The notes under the pieces are model-generated. The model was not told the DNA's origin and did no database searches. It saw nothing but the letters and a program-made list of their open reading frames with translations. Positions 27,072 through 35,646 of a stretch of 64,000 nucleotides of DNA are shown here, in pieces. The translations under genes and the position numbers were made by a program. Position 1 is the first letter of the stretch. Each line of letters starts with the position of its first letter. Origin of the DNA: Marinibaculum pumilum (GTDB lineage: Bacteria; Pseudomonadota; Alphaproteobacteria; Ferrovibrionales; Ferrovibrionaceae); the NCBI RefSeq assembly GCF_042646425.1, contig NZ_JBHRTR010000027.1, forward strand, positions 106,584-170,583, read 5' to 3'.

Positions 27072-27202
27072 TCTCCTGCGCGACCGCAGGAGAAATCATA
27101 CGCCTCCTCCGCGGTGGTTTCTTGATACAAGGGGCATGACGGGACAGGGACGCTGCGCAGCTTCGCCGTCTTGCCACGATCCTCGGCTCGGGGGCCGAGG
27201 AT
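27072..27202. other. Gene-free intergenic stretch (26888-27311) with two perfect hairpins
   Basis: Between convergent genes lies 424 bp without a credible gene. Hairpin one is TCTCCTGCG-cgac-CGCAGGAGA at 27072-27093. Hairpin two is ATCCTCGGC-tcgggg-GCCGAGGAT at 27179-27202, flanked by GCCGTC and GACGGC and then AAAAAGG. Read leftward, the second could terminate transcription coming from either side. Both look like short palindromic repeats of the kind common in alphaproteobacterial intergenic DNA. Confidence 0.6.
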
Positions 27203-27311
27203 GACGGCAAAAAGGTAGGACCGCAGGGCTGATCTGGCCCCGCCGGCGAAATGTGTGAAAGCCGTAGGGTCAGGCCCGGGAACGACGCGCTGCTGACAGA
27301 GACGGAACCTG

Positions 27312-27659
27312 CTACCGCCAGCGCCCTTCCGCCAGCAGGCGCAGCAGCAGGGCGCCGTTGCGGCCGTCGAGCGATTCCATCGCCTCCCAGAAGTTCGGCC
27401 GCACCCGCTGCGCCATGTGGGCATAGCCCGCCCGCGCCAGCAGGGCCGCGACGAGGGTGCCCTGGCCGTGGCTCATCGGCAGGCCGCCGCGGCCGAGTTC
27501 CTCTGCGGCGATCACCTCTTCCAGGTCGCTGCTGCCGATCGCCGCCTCGATATCCGCCCAGCCGGCGGCCGCCTCCGGCGCCAGGCGCAGCAGGCCGGGC
27601 AGCTGCGGTACGGCGGCGCAGACCGCGGCATAGAGGGGGCCGCCCTCGTCCGCCGCCAT
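27312..27659 (-). CDS. Hypothetical protein at the end of the ABC importer operon
   Basis: A 115-residue soluble protein that I do not recognise. It is Ala/Leu-rich with no membrane helix or obvious motif; SHGQGTLVAALLARAGYAHMAQRVRPNFWEAMESLD is the most structured part. The ATG at 27659 gives MAADEGGPLYAA; the frame is open further upstream but that part overlaps the permease gene and reads as shadow. It follows the last permease by 35 bp in the same direction, so it is probably co-transcribed. Codon use fits a real gene, but the functional link is only positional. Confidence 0.5.
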   Translation of the reverse strand: MAADEGGPLYAAVCAAVPQLPGLLRLAPEAAAGWADIEAAIGSSDLEEVIAAEELGRGGLPMSHGQGTLVAALLARAGYAHMAQRVRPNFWEAMESLDGRNGALLLRLLAEGRWR

Positions 27660-27694
27660 GTCCGCACCCGGCTTCCCGGCGGGGCCGGCGGCGG

Positions 27695-28549
27695 TCAGTT
27701 CGGCTCGCGGATGCCGCGCATCCGCTCGCTGCGGCGGCGCAGCAGTTCCACCGTGGTCAGCAGCAGGATCGACACCGCCACCAGCACCGTCGCCACCGCC
27801 AGGATCGTCGGGCTGATCTGCTCGCGGATGCCGGACCACATCTCCCGCGGGATGGTGCGCTGCTCGACCCCGGCGACGAACAGCACGATGACGATCTCGT
27901 CGAACGAGGTGATGAAGGCGAACAGCCCGCCGGAGATCATGCCGGGCAGGATCAGCGGCAGGGTCACCTTGCGGAACACGGTCACCGGCGGCGCGCCGAG
28001 GCTGGCGGCCGCGCGGGTCAGGCTGTGGTCGAAGCCTGCCAGGGTGGCGGTCACCGTGATCACCACGAACGGCGTGCCCAGCGCGGCATGGGCCAGGATC
28101 ACGCCGGGGAAGGTCTGCGCCAGGTTCAGCTTCGAGTAGAAGAAGAACATGCCGGCGGCGGAGATGATCAGCGGCACGATCATCGGCGAGATCAGCACGC
28201 CCATGATCAGGCCGCGGAACGGCATGTGCCGCCGCGACAGGCCCAGCGCCGCCAGGGTGCCCAAGGCGGTGGCGATCAGGGTGGCGGAGATGCCGATGAT
28301 GAAGGAGTTCCGGATCGAGTGCTGCCAGGATTCGGAATCGAAGAATTCCCGGTACCAGCGCAGCGAATAGCCGTCCGGGTCCAGGGTCAGCATCTGGTTG
28401 GTGTAGGTGAAGTAGGGCTCGGCGTTGAAGCTGAGCGGGATGATCACGATGATCGGCGCGATCAGGAAGACGAAGATCGCGGCGCAGATCACCCGGTAGG
28501 CATAGTACCAGCTGCGCTCCAGCGGTCCGGCATAGCTCGGCAGCGCCAT
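27695..28549 (-). CDS. Polyamine/opine-type ABC transporter permease (PotC-like)
   Basis: A 284-residue inner-membrane permease with about six helices. The EAA loop, which contacts the ATPase, reads AAASLGAPPVTVFRKVTLPLILPGM, and IPLSFNAEPYF is in the first periplasmic region. Second permease of a PotABCD-type importer whose genes run leftward: ATPase, binding protein, permease, permease. It begins 10 bp after the preceding permease stop. Confidence 0.88.
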   Translation of the reverse strand: MALPSYAGPLERSWYYAYRVICAAIFVFLIAPIIVIIPLSFNAEPYFTYTNQMLTLDPDGYSLRWYREFFDSESWQHSIRNSFIIGISATLIATALGTLAALGLSRRHMPFRGLIMGVLISPMIVPLIISAAGMFFFYSKLNLAQTFPGVILAHAALGTPFVVITVTATLAGFDHSLTRAAASLGAPPVTVFRKVTLPLILPGMISGGLFAFITSFDEIVIVLFVAGVEQRTIPREMWSGIREQISPTILAVATVLVAVSILLLTTVELLRRRSERMRGIREPN

Positions 28550-28559
28550 CCCCGTCCCC

Positions 28560-29837
28560 TCAGTTCAGCCGCAGGCCGTCGGCGCCGACGATGCGGTTGT
28601 ACAGCCAGTACAGCACCAGCACCCCGGCCAGCAGCATGGTGCCGAGCGCTGCCGCCAGGCCCCAGTTCAGCGAGCTCTGCATGTGGTAGGCGATCAGGTT
28701 GGAGATCATCTGCCCGGACTGCCCGCCGACCAGCGCCGGCGTGATGTAGTAGCCGATGGAGATGATGAAGACGAGGACCGCGCCGGCGCCGATGCCGGGC
28801 AGGGTCTGCGGCAGGTAGACCTTCCAGAACGCCGTCACCAGGTCGGCGCCCAGCGACCGCGCCGCGCGCATATAGCTGGGCGGGATGGTCTTCATCACGC
28901 TGTACAGCGGCAGCACCATGAACGGCAGCAGGATGTGGGTCATCGCGATGATGGTGCCGATCCAGTTGTGCACCATCTGCAGCCGGCCGTCGTCGGACAG
29001 CAGGCCGGCGGCGATCAGGATGTCGTTGATCACCCCCTGCTGCTGCAGCAGGACGATCCAGGCCGTGGTGCGCACCAGCAGCGAGGTCCAGAACGGCAGC
29101 AGCACCAGGATCATCAGCAGGTTGGAATAGCGCAGCTTCATCGTCGCCAGCAGGTAGGCGATCGGGAAGCCCAGCAGCAGGGTGATCAATGTGATCGCGA
29201 TGCTGAGCCCCAGGGTGCGCAGGAACAGGTCGATATAGATCTGCTGATAGTCGGGCTGCGCGACCAGCGCGCCGGTCTCGTCGTAGCGCATGTCGACGGC
29301 GGAGACGTAGTAGCTGGTGGTCAGCGGGCCGCTCTCGCGCTTGATGATCGACCAGATCTCCGGCTCGCCCCAGCGGTCGTTCAGGTCGATCAGCGCCTGC
29401 TTGTAGGGCGCCTCCAGCCGGTCCGCGCGCCGGGCCGCACCGCCGATCAGGCTGCGGGCGCCGCTCATCTCGTAGTTCAGGCGCACCGCCAGCCGGCCGG
29501 CGGCGCGGATCTCCTGCGCCGCGGCCAGGTCGGCCACGATCGCGGCATAGGCTTCTTCCCCCGGCAGGCCGTCGCCGTTCCAGCCTTCCAGCGCCTCCAC
29601 CGTGCGCGGCAGGGTCTGCGCCACCAGCGGGTTGTCGACGCTGCGCCACATCATCTCCGCGATCGGGAAGACGAAGGTGACCAGGATGAAGACCAGCAGC
29701 GGCGCGACCAGCAGCAGGGCGTTCAGCCGGCGCCGCCGCTCGGTGCGGCGCAGGCTCACCTTCAGCGGCACGCCGTCGGCGGTGACCAACCGGTCCGCCG
29801 CCGTGCCTGTGCCTGAAAGCTGTTCCGCCTGTGCCAT
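28560..29837 (-). CDS. Polyamine/opine-type ABC transporter permease (PotB-like)
   Basis: A 425-residue permease, longer than the usual 280-310. A first helix (LLVAPLLVFILVTFVFPIAEMMWRSV) is followed by a roughly 125-residue periplasmic loop, then five more helices. The EAA loop is AARSLGADLVTAFWKVYLPQTLPGI. The large loop is a known feature of a subset of spermidine/putrescine-type permeases. It forms the membrane channel with the downstream permease. Confidence 0.88.
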   Translation of the reverse strand: MAQAEQLSGTGTAADRLVTADGVPLKVSLRRTERRRRLNALLLVAPLLVFILVTFVFPIAEMMWRSVDNPLVAQTLPRTVEALEGWNGDGLPGEEAYAAIVADLAAAQEIRAAGRLAVRLNYEMSGARSLIGGAARRADRLEAPYKQALIDLNDRWGEPEIWSIIKRESGPLTTSYYVSAVDMRYDETGALVAQPDYQQIYIDLFLRTLGLSIAITLITLLLGFPIAYLLATMKLRYSNLLMILVLLPFWTSLLVRTTAWIVLLQQQGVINDILIAAGLLSDDGRLQMVHNWIGTIIAMTHILLPFMVLPLYSVMKTIPPSYMRAARSLGADLVTAFWKVYLPQTLPGIGAGAVLVFIISIGYYITPALVGGQSGQMISNLIAYHMQSSLNWGLAAALGTMLLAGVLVLYWLYNRIVGADGLRLN

Positions 29838-29868
29838 GGCCGGTCCGCTGAAAGAGGGAGGGACGGCA

Positions 29869-29911
29869 GCGGGGCGGGCCGCCGGAGATCGCGCTCCGGG
29901 ACCCGCCCCGC
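29869..29911 (-). other. Strong hairpin between binding-protein and permease genes
   Basis: Outer arms GCGGGGCGGG and CCCGCCCCGC (10 bp, perfect) enclose an inner CCGGAG / CTCCGG stem, in the 86-bp gap. There is no T-run. In binding-protein operons such structures usually protect the upstream mRNA or reduce read-through so the binding protein is in excess. Confidence 0.6.
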
Positions 29912-29923
29912 GAACCGGTCAGC

Positions 29924-31042
29924 CTATTGCAGCATCCAGCTGGCGAAACGCTCGCGCAGCTGGTCGCCGTAATCCGTCCAGAAGTCGTTGTTCAGGACGA
30001 TCGGCCGCTTGTAGTTGTCGGGATGGGTCGGCATGTGCGGGCCCATGTCGATGCCCAGGTCGGCATGCTTGCCGACCAGCGCGGAGGAGGAGGCCCGCGC
30101 CGGGCCGTAGGAGATGTACTTCGCCTGATCCGCCAGCCGCTGCGTGTCGGTGGCGAAGTGCAGGTATTCCATCACCTCTTCGGTATTCTTGCCGTCGGCC
30201 GGCACGACCCAGCCGTCCCATTCCACCAGCTGGCCGTCCCAGATGATGTCGAAGGGCTGGCCCTCGACCTGGGCGGCATTGAACATGCGGCCGTTATAGC
30301 CGGTGGCGAAGGCCACCTCCTTGTCGGCCAGCAGCTGCGGCGCCTGGCTGCCCTCGGTCCAGAACACCAGGCTGTCCTTGATGGTGTCCAGCTTCTTGAA
30401 GGCGCGGTTCACCCCTTCCGGCGTGGCCAGCACGTCGTAGACCTTGTCGGCCGGCACGCCGTCGGCCAGCAGGGCCCATTCCAGGTTGCCGGCGGGGCGG
30501 TCCTGGATCGCGCGGCGGCCGGGATAGTCGGCGGTGTTGAAGAAGTCCTCGACCGTGCCCGGCTGCTTGTCCTTCGGGAACATCTCGGTGTTGTAGGTGA
30601 TCACCGTGGAATAGACGATCTGCGGGATGAAGCATTCGCCCAGCGACCCCGGCAGGAAGTCCTTGCTTGCCGGCGTGCCGTCCGGCGCCGCCGCCAGCAT
30701 CTCGTCATGGTCGATCGGCATGATGATGCCTTCGTCGCAGGCGAGCTGCGCGTCGGAGGGCAGCATGTCGACCAGGTCCCAGGTCACGTTGCCGGCCAGG
30801 GCCTGGGCGCGCAGCCCGGCCAGCGCGTTGGCGGAGCTGTCGTCGTTGATGATGTTGATATTGGCGTTCTTCTTCATGTAGGGCTCGTGATAGGCGCGCT
30901 GCTGGCTGTCGGTGTACGCGCCGCCCCAGGACACGACCGTCAGGTCGGTCTTGTCCTGTGCCACAGCGCCCTGCGGGGCGCCGAAGGCAACGATGCCGGC
31001 CGCTGCGCCGATGGCGAGCAGCCCGAATCCCTTGGCAATCAT
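29924..31042 (-). CDS. Periplasmic polyamine/opine-type substrate-binding protein
   Basis: A 372-residue PotD/PotF-like protein. The signal peptide is MIAKGFGLLAIGAAAGIVA then VAQDK. LTVVSWGGAYTDSQQRAYHEPYMKK opens the mature protein, and the hinge and ligand residues of the family follow (WDLVDMLPSDAQLACDEG, VYSTVITYNTEMFP). It delivers substrate to the two permeases; the ligand cannot be read from the sequence (polyamine, opine or a similar cation). The ATG at 31042 has GGAGA just upstream and the typical signal peptide, so the 47-residue upstream extension is rejected. Confidence 0.9.
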   Translation of the reverse strand: MIAKGFGLLAIGAAAGIVAFGAPQGAVAQDKTDLTVVSWGGAYTDSQQRAYHEPYMKKNANINIINDDSSANALAGLRAQALAGNVTWDLVDMLPSDAQLACDEGIIMPIDHDEMLAAAPDGTPASKDFLPGSLGECFIPQIVYSTVITYNTEMFPKDKQPGTVEDFFNTADYPGRRAIQDRPAGNLEWALLADGVPADKVYDVLATPEGVNRAFKKLDTIKDSLVFWTEGSQAPQLLADKEVAFATGYNGRMFNAAQVEGQPFDIIWDGQLVEWDGWVVPADGKNTEEVMEYLHFATDTQRLADQAKYISYGPARASSSALVGKHADLGIDMGPHMPTHPDNYKRPIVLNNDFWTDYGDQLRERFASWMLQ

Positions 31043-31118
31043 TCTCCGTTCTCCTCTGTTCTTGGTTCGGCCCGTTGCGGGGCCGTCACCGGACAGGGTG
31101 GCCCGGCTTCCTTGCGCG

Positions 31119-31137
31119 CCGGCGCCTATCGCGCCGG
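31119..31137 (-). other. Hairpin between ATPase and binding-protein genes
   Basis: A 7-bp stem CCGGCGC / GCGCCGG with a 5-nt loop in the 119-bp gap. It may mark an attenuator or a second promoter region for the binding-protein gene. Confidence 0.4.
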
Positions 31138-31161
31138 TCGCGGACCGCACAGCGGGACGCC

Positions 31162-32271
31162 TCAGGCGTCCAGCGCACGGCAATCCTCCATGCTCCAGCC
31201 GACCCGCACCGTGTCGCCCCGGCGGATGCGGCCGCTGCGGCCGGCATTGGGCACCTTCACGACGAACTGGTCGCTGCCGCAGACATTGACCCGGGTCCGG
31301 ATATGGTCGCCGAGGTAGATCAGCTCCTCCACCCGGGCGTCGAACTGGTTGGGGTAGCGCTCGCCCTCGGGCTGGATCACCACCCGCTCCGGCCGCAGCG
31401 ACAGGGTCGAGCGCTCGCCCGCCCCGTTCACGTTGACCTTCAGCGCCTGCACCAGGGAGCCGTCGTCGAGCCGCACCGCGCAGGCATGGCCGTTGGCCGT
31501 CTCAACGGTCCCGTAGAGGCGGTTGTTCTCGCCGATGAAGCCGGCGACGAAGGCGTTGGACGGCTCCTCGTAGAGCTGCGGCGGCTCCGCCAGCTGCTGG
31601 ATGATGCCGTCGTCGAACACGGCGATCCGGTTCGACATGGTCAGCGCCTCGCTCTGGTCGTGCGTCACGTAGACCACGGTCACGCCGAGATTCTCGTGGA
31701 TATGCTTGATCTCGTACTGCATCTGCTCGCGCAGGTTCTTGTCCAGCGCGCCCAGCGGCTCGTCCATCAGCACCAGCGCCGGCTCGAACACCAGGGCGCG
31801 GGCCACCGCGACCCGCTGCTGCTGGCCGCCGGACAGCTGCGCCGGCATCCGCGCGGCGAAGTCCGGCATCTCCACCATCTCCAGCGCGCGCTTCACCCGC
31901 GCCTCGATATCGGCGCGGCCCAGCCGGCGCACCTTCAGCGGAAAGGCCAGGTTCTCCGCCACCGTCATGTGCGGGAACAAAGCGTAGTTCTGGAACACCA
32001 TGCCGATGCCGCGGCGATGCGGCGGCACATTGTCGATGCGCTCGCCGTCCAGGCTGATCGTGCCATGCGTCGCCGCCTCGAAGCCGGCGAGCATCATCAG
32101 GCATGTCGTCTTGCCCGACCCGGATGGTCCGAGCAGGGTCAGGAACTCGCCGCGCCTGATGTCGAGGTTGAGGTTCTTCACGACGAGCGTTTCGCCGTCG
32201 TAGCTCTTCTGTACGTCACGAAAGCGGACATGCGCGTCGTCGGCGCGCTCCGCCATCCCAGAATCGTCCAT
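31162..32271 (-). CDS. Polyamine/opine-type ABC transporter ATP-binding protein (PotA-like)
   Basis: A 369-residue ATPase with Walker A GPSGSGKTT, Q-loop FQNYALFPHMTVAENL, signature LSGGQQQRVAVARAL, Walker B LVLMDEPLGALD, and H-loop VTHDQSEALTMS. A C-terminal TOBE domain follows (residues about 280-365; LRPERVVI, VEELIYLGDHIRTRV). First gene of the five-gene leftward operon 32271-27312. Confidence 0.92.
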   Translation of the reverse strand: MDDSGMAERADDAHVRFRDVQKSYDGETLVVKNLNLDIRRGEFLTLLGPSGSGKTTCLMMLAGFEAATHGTISLDGERIDNVPPHRRGIGMVFQNYALFPHMTVAENLAFPLKVRRLGRADIEARVKRALEMVEMPDFAARMPAQLSGGQQQRVAVARALVFEPALVLMDEPLGALDKNLREQMQYEIKHIHENLGVTVVYVTHDQSEALTMSNRIAVFDDGIIQQLAEPPQLYEEPSNAFVAGFIGENNRLYGTVETANGHACAVRLDDGSLVQALKVNVNGAGERSTLSLRPERVVIQPEGERYPNQFDARVEELIYLGDHIRTRVNVCGSDQFVVKVPNAGRSGRIRRGDTVRVGWSMEDCRALDA

Positions 32272-32380
32272 CAGCCCCCCGCCGGTTCAGTGCCGACGTG
32301 TTGCGTTCTACTCATTCCGGCGAGGGTAGCCGCAGCGCATGCGGGGGGTCAACGCAGGGTCGCCGCGACGGCCCGGGATA

Positions 32381-32399
32381 CCGCAAGCTCAGGTTGCGG
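32381..32399 (-). terminator. Hairpin downstream of the alpha/beta hydrolase gene
   Basis: CCGCAA-gctcagg-TTGCGG, a perfect 6-bp stem 21 bp after the stop of the leftward hydrolase gene, next to a GGCGG/CCGCC mini-stem. No T-run, so only a weak call. Confidence 0.35.
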
Positions 32400-32419
32400 C
32401 GGCTCCGCCGGCGCTGCTG

Positions 32420-33145
32420 TCAGTCCCGGCCCGCCAGCATGATCTTCTCCGCCAGCAGCGCCGGGTCGGTGAAGCTCAGCTCATGACTGCCCGGGGTCTG
32501 GACCAGGCGGAACAGGCCCAGCTTCTCCGACAGCCGCGGATGCCATGTGGCGCTGTGCGGCAGGGCCGTGTCTTCCGTGCAGTTGATGTAGGACTTCGCC
32601 ACCGGCATCTCCGCCGGATTCGCTTTCAGCGAAATGGCGTCGGTGAATGTGGCATAGGGATGCGGGTTCAGCCGCTCGTAGGCGCTCTGCGCCAGGTCCG
32701 CATCGGCATCGTTGATGAACGCCTCCCGCCAGATCGGGAAGGGCAGCATCACCGAATTGTCGTCGCTCTGGCCGGCGATCTGGTCGAACAGGGTGACATA
32801 GTGCGGCGGCACCATGTCGTTCAGCGCCTCGCCGTCGTTGGGCACGAAGGCGTTCCAGTAGACCAGGCGGCGCAGCCGCGCCATCTCGCGGTCGGCCACC
32901 CCGGTGATCACCATGCCGCCATAGCTGTGGCCCATCAGGACCACGTCGTTCAGGTCCTTCTCCGCCAGATAGTCGGTGATCGAGGCGATCGCCTCCGCCA
33001 GTCCGGTCCGCTTGCTGTCGCCCGGCCGGTTGCCGGCGATCGTCGGGCAATGCACCTCGTGCCCGGCGGCGCGGATCGGCGCCGCCACATCCTCCAGCAG
33101 CTCGCCGGTATGCCAGGCGCCATGCACCAGGACGTAGGTTCCCAT
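32420..33145 (-). CDS. Alpha/beta hydrolase (esterase-like)
   Basis: A 241-residue hydrolase. It starts TYVLVHGAWHTGELL (oxyanion region), has the nucleophile elbow GHSYGGM with the catalytic Ser, and PGSHELSFTDP near the end supplies the His. It resembles plant methylesterase/hydroxynitrile-lyase-like bacterial esterases; the substrate is unknown. The ATG at 33145 follows a GGAGACGGAG ribosome-binding site; the 68-residue upstream extension is Arg-rich shadow. It is divergent from an AraC regulator at 33309, with candidate operator half-sites between them. Confidence 0.8.
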   Translation of the reverse strand: MGTYVLVHGAWHTGELLEDVAAPIRAAGHEVHCPTIAGNRPGDSKRTGLAEAIASITDYLAEKDLNDVVLMGHSYGGMVITGVADREMARLRRLVYWNAFVPNDGEALNDMVPPHYVTLFDQIAGQSDDNSVMLPFPIWREAFINDADADLAQSAYERLNPHPYATFTDAISLKANPAEMPVAKSYINCTEDTALPHSATWHPRLSEKLGLFRLVQTPGSHELSFTDPALLAEKIMLAGRD

Positions 33146-33245
33146 CTCCGTCTCCCTTCTTCGCGTTTCCCCGCGGCGCCGGTGCCGTGCGTGGGATGGC
33201 CAGGCGCCGACCTGCCCCAGACTAGCAGCCGTCGCACCGTTGCGC

Positions 33246-33284
33246 CTTGACCGCGGGCGCAGGACTATTGACCCGCTGCGCAGG
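33246..33284. promoter_or_regulatory. Candidate AraC-family operator: two direct half-sites
   Basis: TTGACCGCGGGCGCAGGA (33246-33263) and TTGACCCGCTGCGCAGGA (33267-33284) match at 14 of 18 positions and are spaced exactly 21 bp, two helical turns. This is the geometry bound by AraC-type dimers. They lie 25 bp before the araC-like start, between divergent genes. Confidence 0.5.
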
Positions 33285-33308
33285 ATCGCGGGCAGGGGAG
33301 GGACAAGG

Positions 33309-34334
33309 ATGGTGGCCGGAACCGCCGCAGAACCGAAGGTCTGGGACACGCGGGAGGTGTGCGACGCCGAGGCCTTCGCCTATTACCGCGACGGCATCTG
33401 CGAGGCGTTCATGACACTGGTGCCGGAGCAGGACCGGCCGCAGGACCGGCCGTTCCGCGCACGGCTGGAGCACAGGCCGCTTACCGGCGGCGCTGCCCTC
33501 AACCGGGTCCGCGCCAGCGCCCACCTGGTGCGCCGCACGCGGGCGGAGATCGCCGCCGCCCCCGATGCCTGCTTCTACCTGAACCTGGAGACCCTGGGCG
33601 AATGCCGCATCGCGCAGGCGGGCGAGACGGTGACCCTGCGTGCCGGCGATGTCGGCCTGTTCTCCTCCGACGCGCCGTTCGACCTTGCCCATGGCCGGCC
33701 GGAACTGGGCGTCGCTTCGTTCTGGGTGCCGCGTACGGCCTTGGAGGACCGGCTGCCCGGCGGGCTCGACGACCGGCCGCACCTGGTCTCCGCCCATCCG
33801 GTGCTGGGCCCGCTGCTGCGGGAGACCGCACTGACCCTGGCGGAGGGCGCGGCCCATCTGGACGAGGCCGGCCGCGACCGGCTGTTCGCCATGCTGCTGG
33901 ACCTGACCGCGATGGCCCTGGCCGACCCGGCCGGTGCAGGGGGCGGGGCCGGTGCGGGGGCCGGGGCGACGGGCCTGCGCGGCGACGGCCGCCGCGCCCG
34001 CCGCGACGCCCTGCATCTGGCCATCTGCCGCCACCTGGACCGGCATCTGGCCGATCCCGGCCTGTGCCTGGACCGGGTCGCCGCCGCCTTCGCCCTGTCG
34101 CGTCGCAGCCTGCAGGCGCTGTTCGCGGAGCGGGGCAGCAGCTTCAGCGCAGAACTGCAGCACCGCCGCCTGACCGCGGCCGCCGCCGCGCTGCGGGCGC
34201 CGGCCAGCGCACATCTGCCAATCGCCCATATCGCCCTGGCGGCAGGGTTCGCCGACCCGGCCCCGTTCAGCCGCGCCTTCAAGGCCCGCTACGGCACCAC
34301 CCCCGGCGGCTGGCGCCGCGGCGAGGGCGGCTGA
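33309..34334 (+). CDS. AraC-family transcriptional regulator
   Basis: A 341-residue regulator. The N-terminal part (about 50-215) resembles the AraC-binding-like domain found before HTH_18 (FRARLEHRPLTGG, AGDVGLFSSDAPFDLAHG). A Gly/Ala-rich hinge follows at about 215-235, then two HTH motifs (CLDRVAAAFALSRRSLQALFAERG and HLPIAHIALAAGFADPAPFSRAFKARYGTTPGGWRR, residues 250-340). It probably controls the divergent hydrolase gene. The ATG at 33309 is preferred because an earlier start (33240) would cover the operator-like repeats. Confidence 0.85.
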   Translation: MVAGTAAEPKVWDTREVCDAEAFAYYRDGICEAFMTLVPEQDRPQDRPFRARLEHRPLTGGAALNRVRASAHLVRRTRAEIAAAPDACFYLNLETLGECRIAQAGETVTLRAGDVGLFSSDAPFDLAHGRPELGVASFWVPRTALEDRLPGGLDDRPHLVSAHPVLGPLLRETALTLAEGAAHLDEAGRDRLFAMLLDLTAMALADPAGAGGGAGAGAGATGLRGDGRRARRDALHLAICRHLDRHLADPGLCLDRVAAAFALSRRSLQALFAERGSSFSAELQHRRLTAAAAALRAPASAHLPIAHIALAAGFADPAPFSRAFKARYGTTPGGWRRGEGG

Positions 34335-34364
34335 CGGCGGCACCGAACCCGAAGATGCTGCGGA

Positions 34365-34392
34365 TGGACGAACAGGCCACCCCGTGCTACAC
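34365..34392 (+). promoter_or_regulatory. Putative promoter of tRNA-Arg
   Basis: TGGACG at 34365-34370 and CTACAC at 34387-34392 with a 16-bp spacer, about 45 bp before the tRNA. GCTACA-type -10 sequences are usual for alphaproteobacterial tRNA promoters. Confidence 0.4.
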
Positions 34393-34436
34393 ACCCGCTC
34401 CCGATCCGGGCCGCCCACGCCGCGGCCCGCACATGG

Positions 34437-34513
<77 letters not shown>

Positions 34514-34596
34514 TTCTTTTTGAGAGCATGAACTGCTCCTGCGCAGCAGTGTCACAGCCGCATCAGGCGATGCGGGACGCATGTGACCAGCAATCT

Positions 34597-35523
34597 TCAA
34601 CCGTCAGCGATTCCTGCAGATGCTCTGGCGTATCGCCTCGGCGAGACCCCCATGGTGCGCCTGAACGCGGTGTTGAATGCATGCTCGGATGTGTAGCCGA
34701 CGGTGGCGGCGACCTGCGCCACCGTATCGCGGCTGTGCAGAAGCCTCTCCGCGGCAAGCATCATCCGCCAGCGTGTGAGATATGCCATCGGTGTCACCCC
34801 TACACGTTCCGGAAACCGCTGGGCGAACGTGGACCGCGACATGCCGACCTGCCGTGCCAATTCCTGCAATGTCCAGGGAAAGGACGGATCGCGATGCATC
34901 GCAGCGATTCCCTTGCTCATTTGCGGGTCGGCCAGCGCCGCGAGCCATCCCGTTTCACCCTGAGAGCAATCGTCCAGATAGATGCGGAGCGCCTGCACCA
35001 GCATCATGTGGGAGAGATGCTGCGCGACCAGCGACGATCCCGGCCGCGCCTCCCTGAATTCCTGCATCATGAGTTCTATGCACCATCTCAGCTGCGCCTG
35101 CTCGCCTGATGTCTGCACCTGAATGAGAGGCGGAAGCGTCCGCAGCAGCAATTCGGCATGGCGTCCACTCACGTCGAAGCGACTGCCGACCAGAAAGACC
35201 TCCCCGCCGCCATTGTACGTGACGACTTCCCCGCTCCGGTTCGCGTCGAGCACCTCGCTCGCACGACGAGGCTCCGCCGCCGGGTCATTGCCGATGCAGA
35301 CCTCCCGCCCGCTCGGCAGCACGAAGCATTCGCCGGCGTCCAGCCGAACCGGGGCGATGCCGCCACCCAGCGAGAGCCAGCAGCTGCCCTTGAGCACGGC
35401 ATAGCATTTGATGCGGCCCGCCAGGTCATCCAGGGTCAGCGCCCAGTTGCCGCCAGCATCGAACCCCGCGGTTATGTAGCTCCGCGGTTTGAGCAGAGAG
35501 AGAACCTCTGAGAGTGGATCCAT
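34597..35523 (-). CDS. AraC-family transcriptional regulator with cupin-type sensor
   Basis: A 308-residue regulator. Residues 1-190 form a cupin-like sensor (CYAVLKGSCWLSL, LDAGECFVLPSGREV, EVFLVGSRFDVSG), as in the AraC-type regulators paired with short-chain or quinone-type reductases. Residues 200-300 hold two HTH motifs (TLQELARQVGMSRSTFAQRFPERVGVTPMAYLTRWRM and TVAQVAATVGYTSEHAFNTAFRRTMGVSPRRYAR). It is divergent from the oxidoreductase at 35647 and probably its regulator. Third-position GC is lower than in neighbouring backbone genes. Confidence 0.88.
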   Translation of the reverse strand: MDPLSEVLSLLKPRSYITAGFDAGGNWALTLDDLAGRIKCYAVLKGSCWLSLGGGIAPVRLDAGECFVLPSGREVCIGNDPAAEPRRASEVLDANRSGEVVTYNGGGEVFLVGSRFDVSGRHAELLLRTLPPLIQVQTSGEQAQLRWCIELMMQEFREARPGSSLVAQHLSHMMLVQALRIYLDDCSQGETGWLAALADPQMSKGIAAMHRDPSFPWTLQELARQVGMSRSTFAQRFPERVGVTPMAYLTRWRMMLAAERLLHSRDTVAQVAATVGYTSEHAFNTAFRRTMGVSPRRYARASAGIADG

Positions 35524-35565
35524 AAGGCACCCGGACGATCACGAACAAAATTCGGATCATTAGGT

Positions 35566-35592
35566 ATAGATGGTCTACCGCGCCAGATCTAT
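35566..35592. promoter_or_regulatory. Inverted repeat in the AraC/oxidoreductase divergent promoter
   Basis: ATAGAT at 35566-35571 and ATCTAT at 35587-35592, separated by 15 bp that include GGTCTACC. It sits midway in the 123-bp divergent gap and is a candidate operator or double promoter; no clear -35/-10 pair was assigned. Confidence 0.35.
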
Positions 35593-35646
35593 CACAGTCC
35601 GTGGAACGGCTTCGATCCGAGGCCGGAACGATCTGCGGGGATAAAG

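Noticed and set aside
27660..27839. N-terminal extension of the small protein at 27312-27659
   Set aside because: It overlaps the permease gene on the same strand in another frame and reads as low-complexity Gly/Pro/Asp shadow.
34514..34596. Possible attachment site after tRNA-Arg
   Set aside because: No second copy of the tRNA 3' end and no integrase was found in the window; only a short ACTGCT/AGCAGT stem is present.
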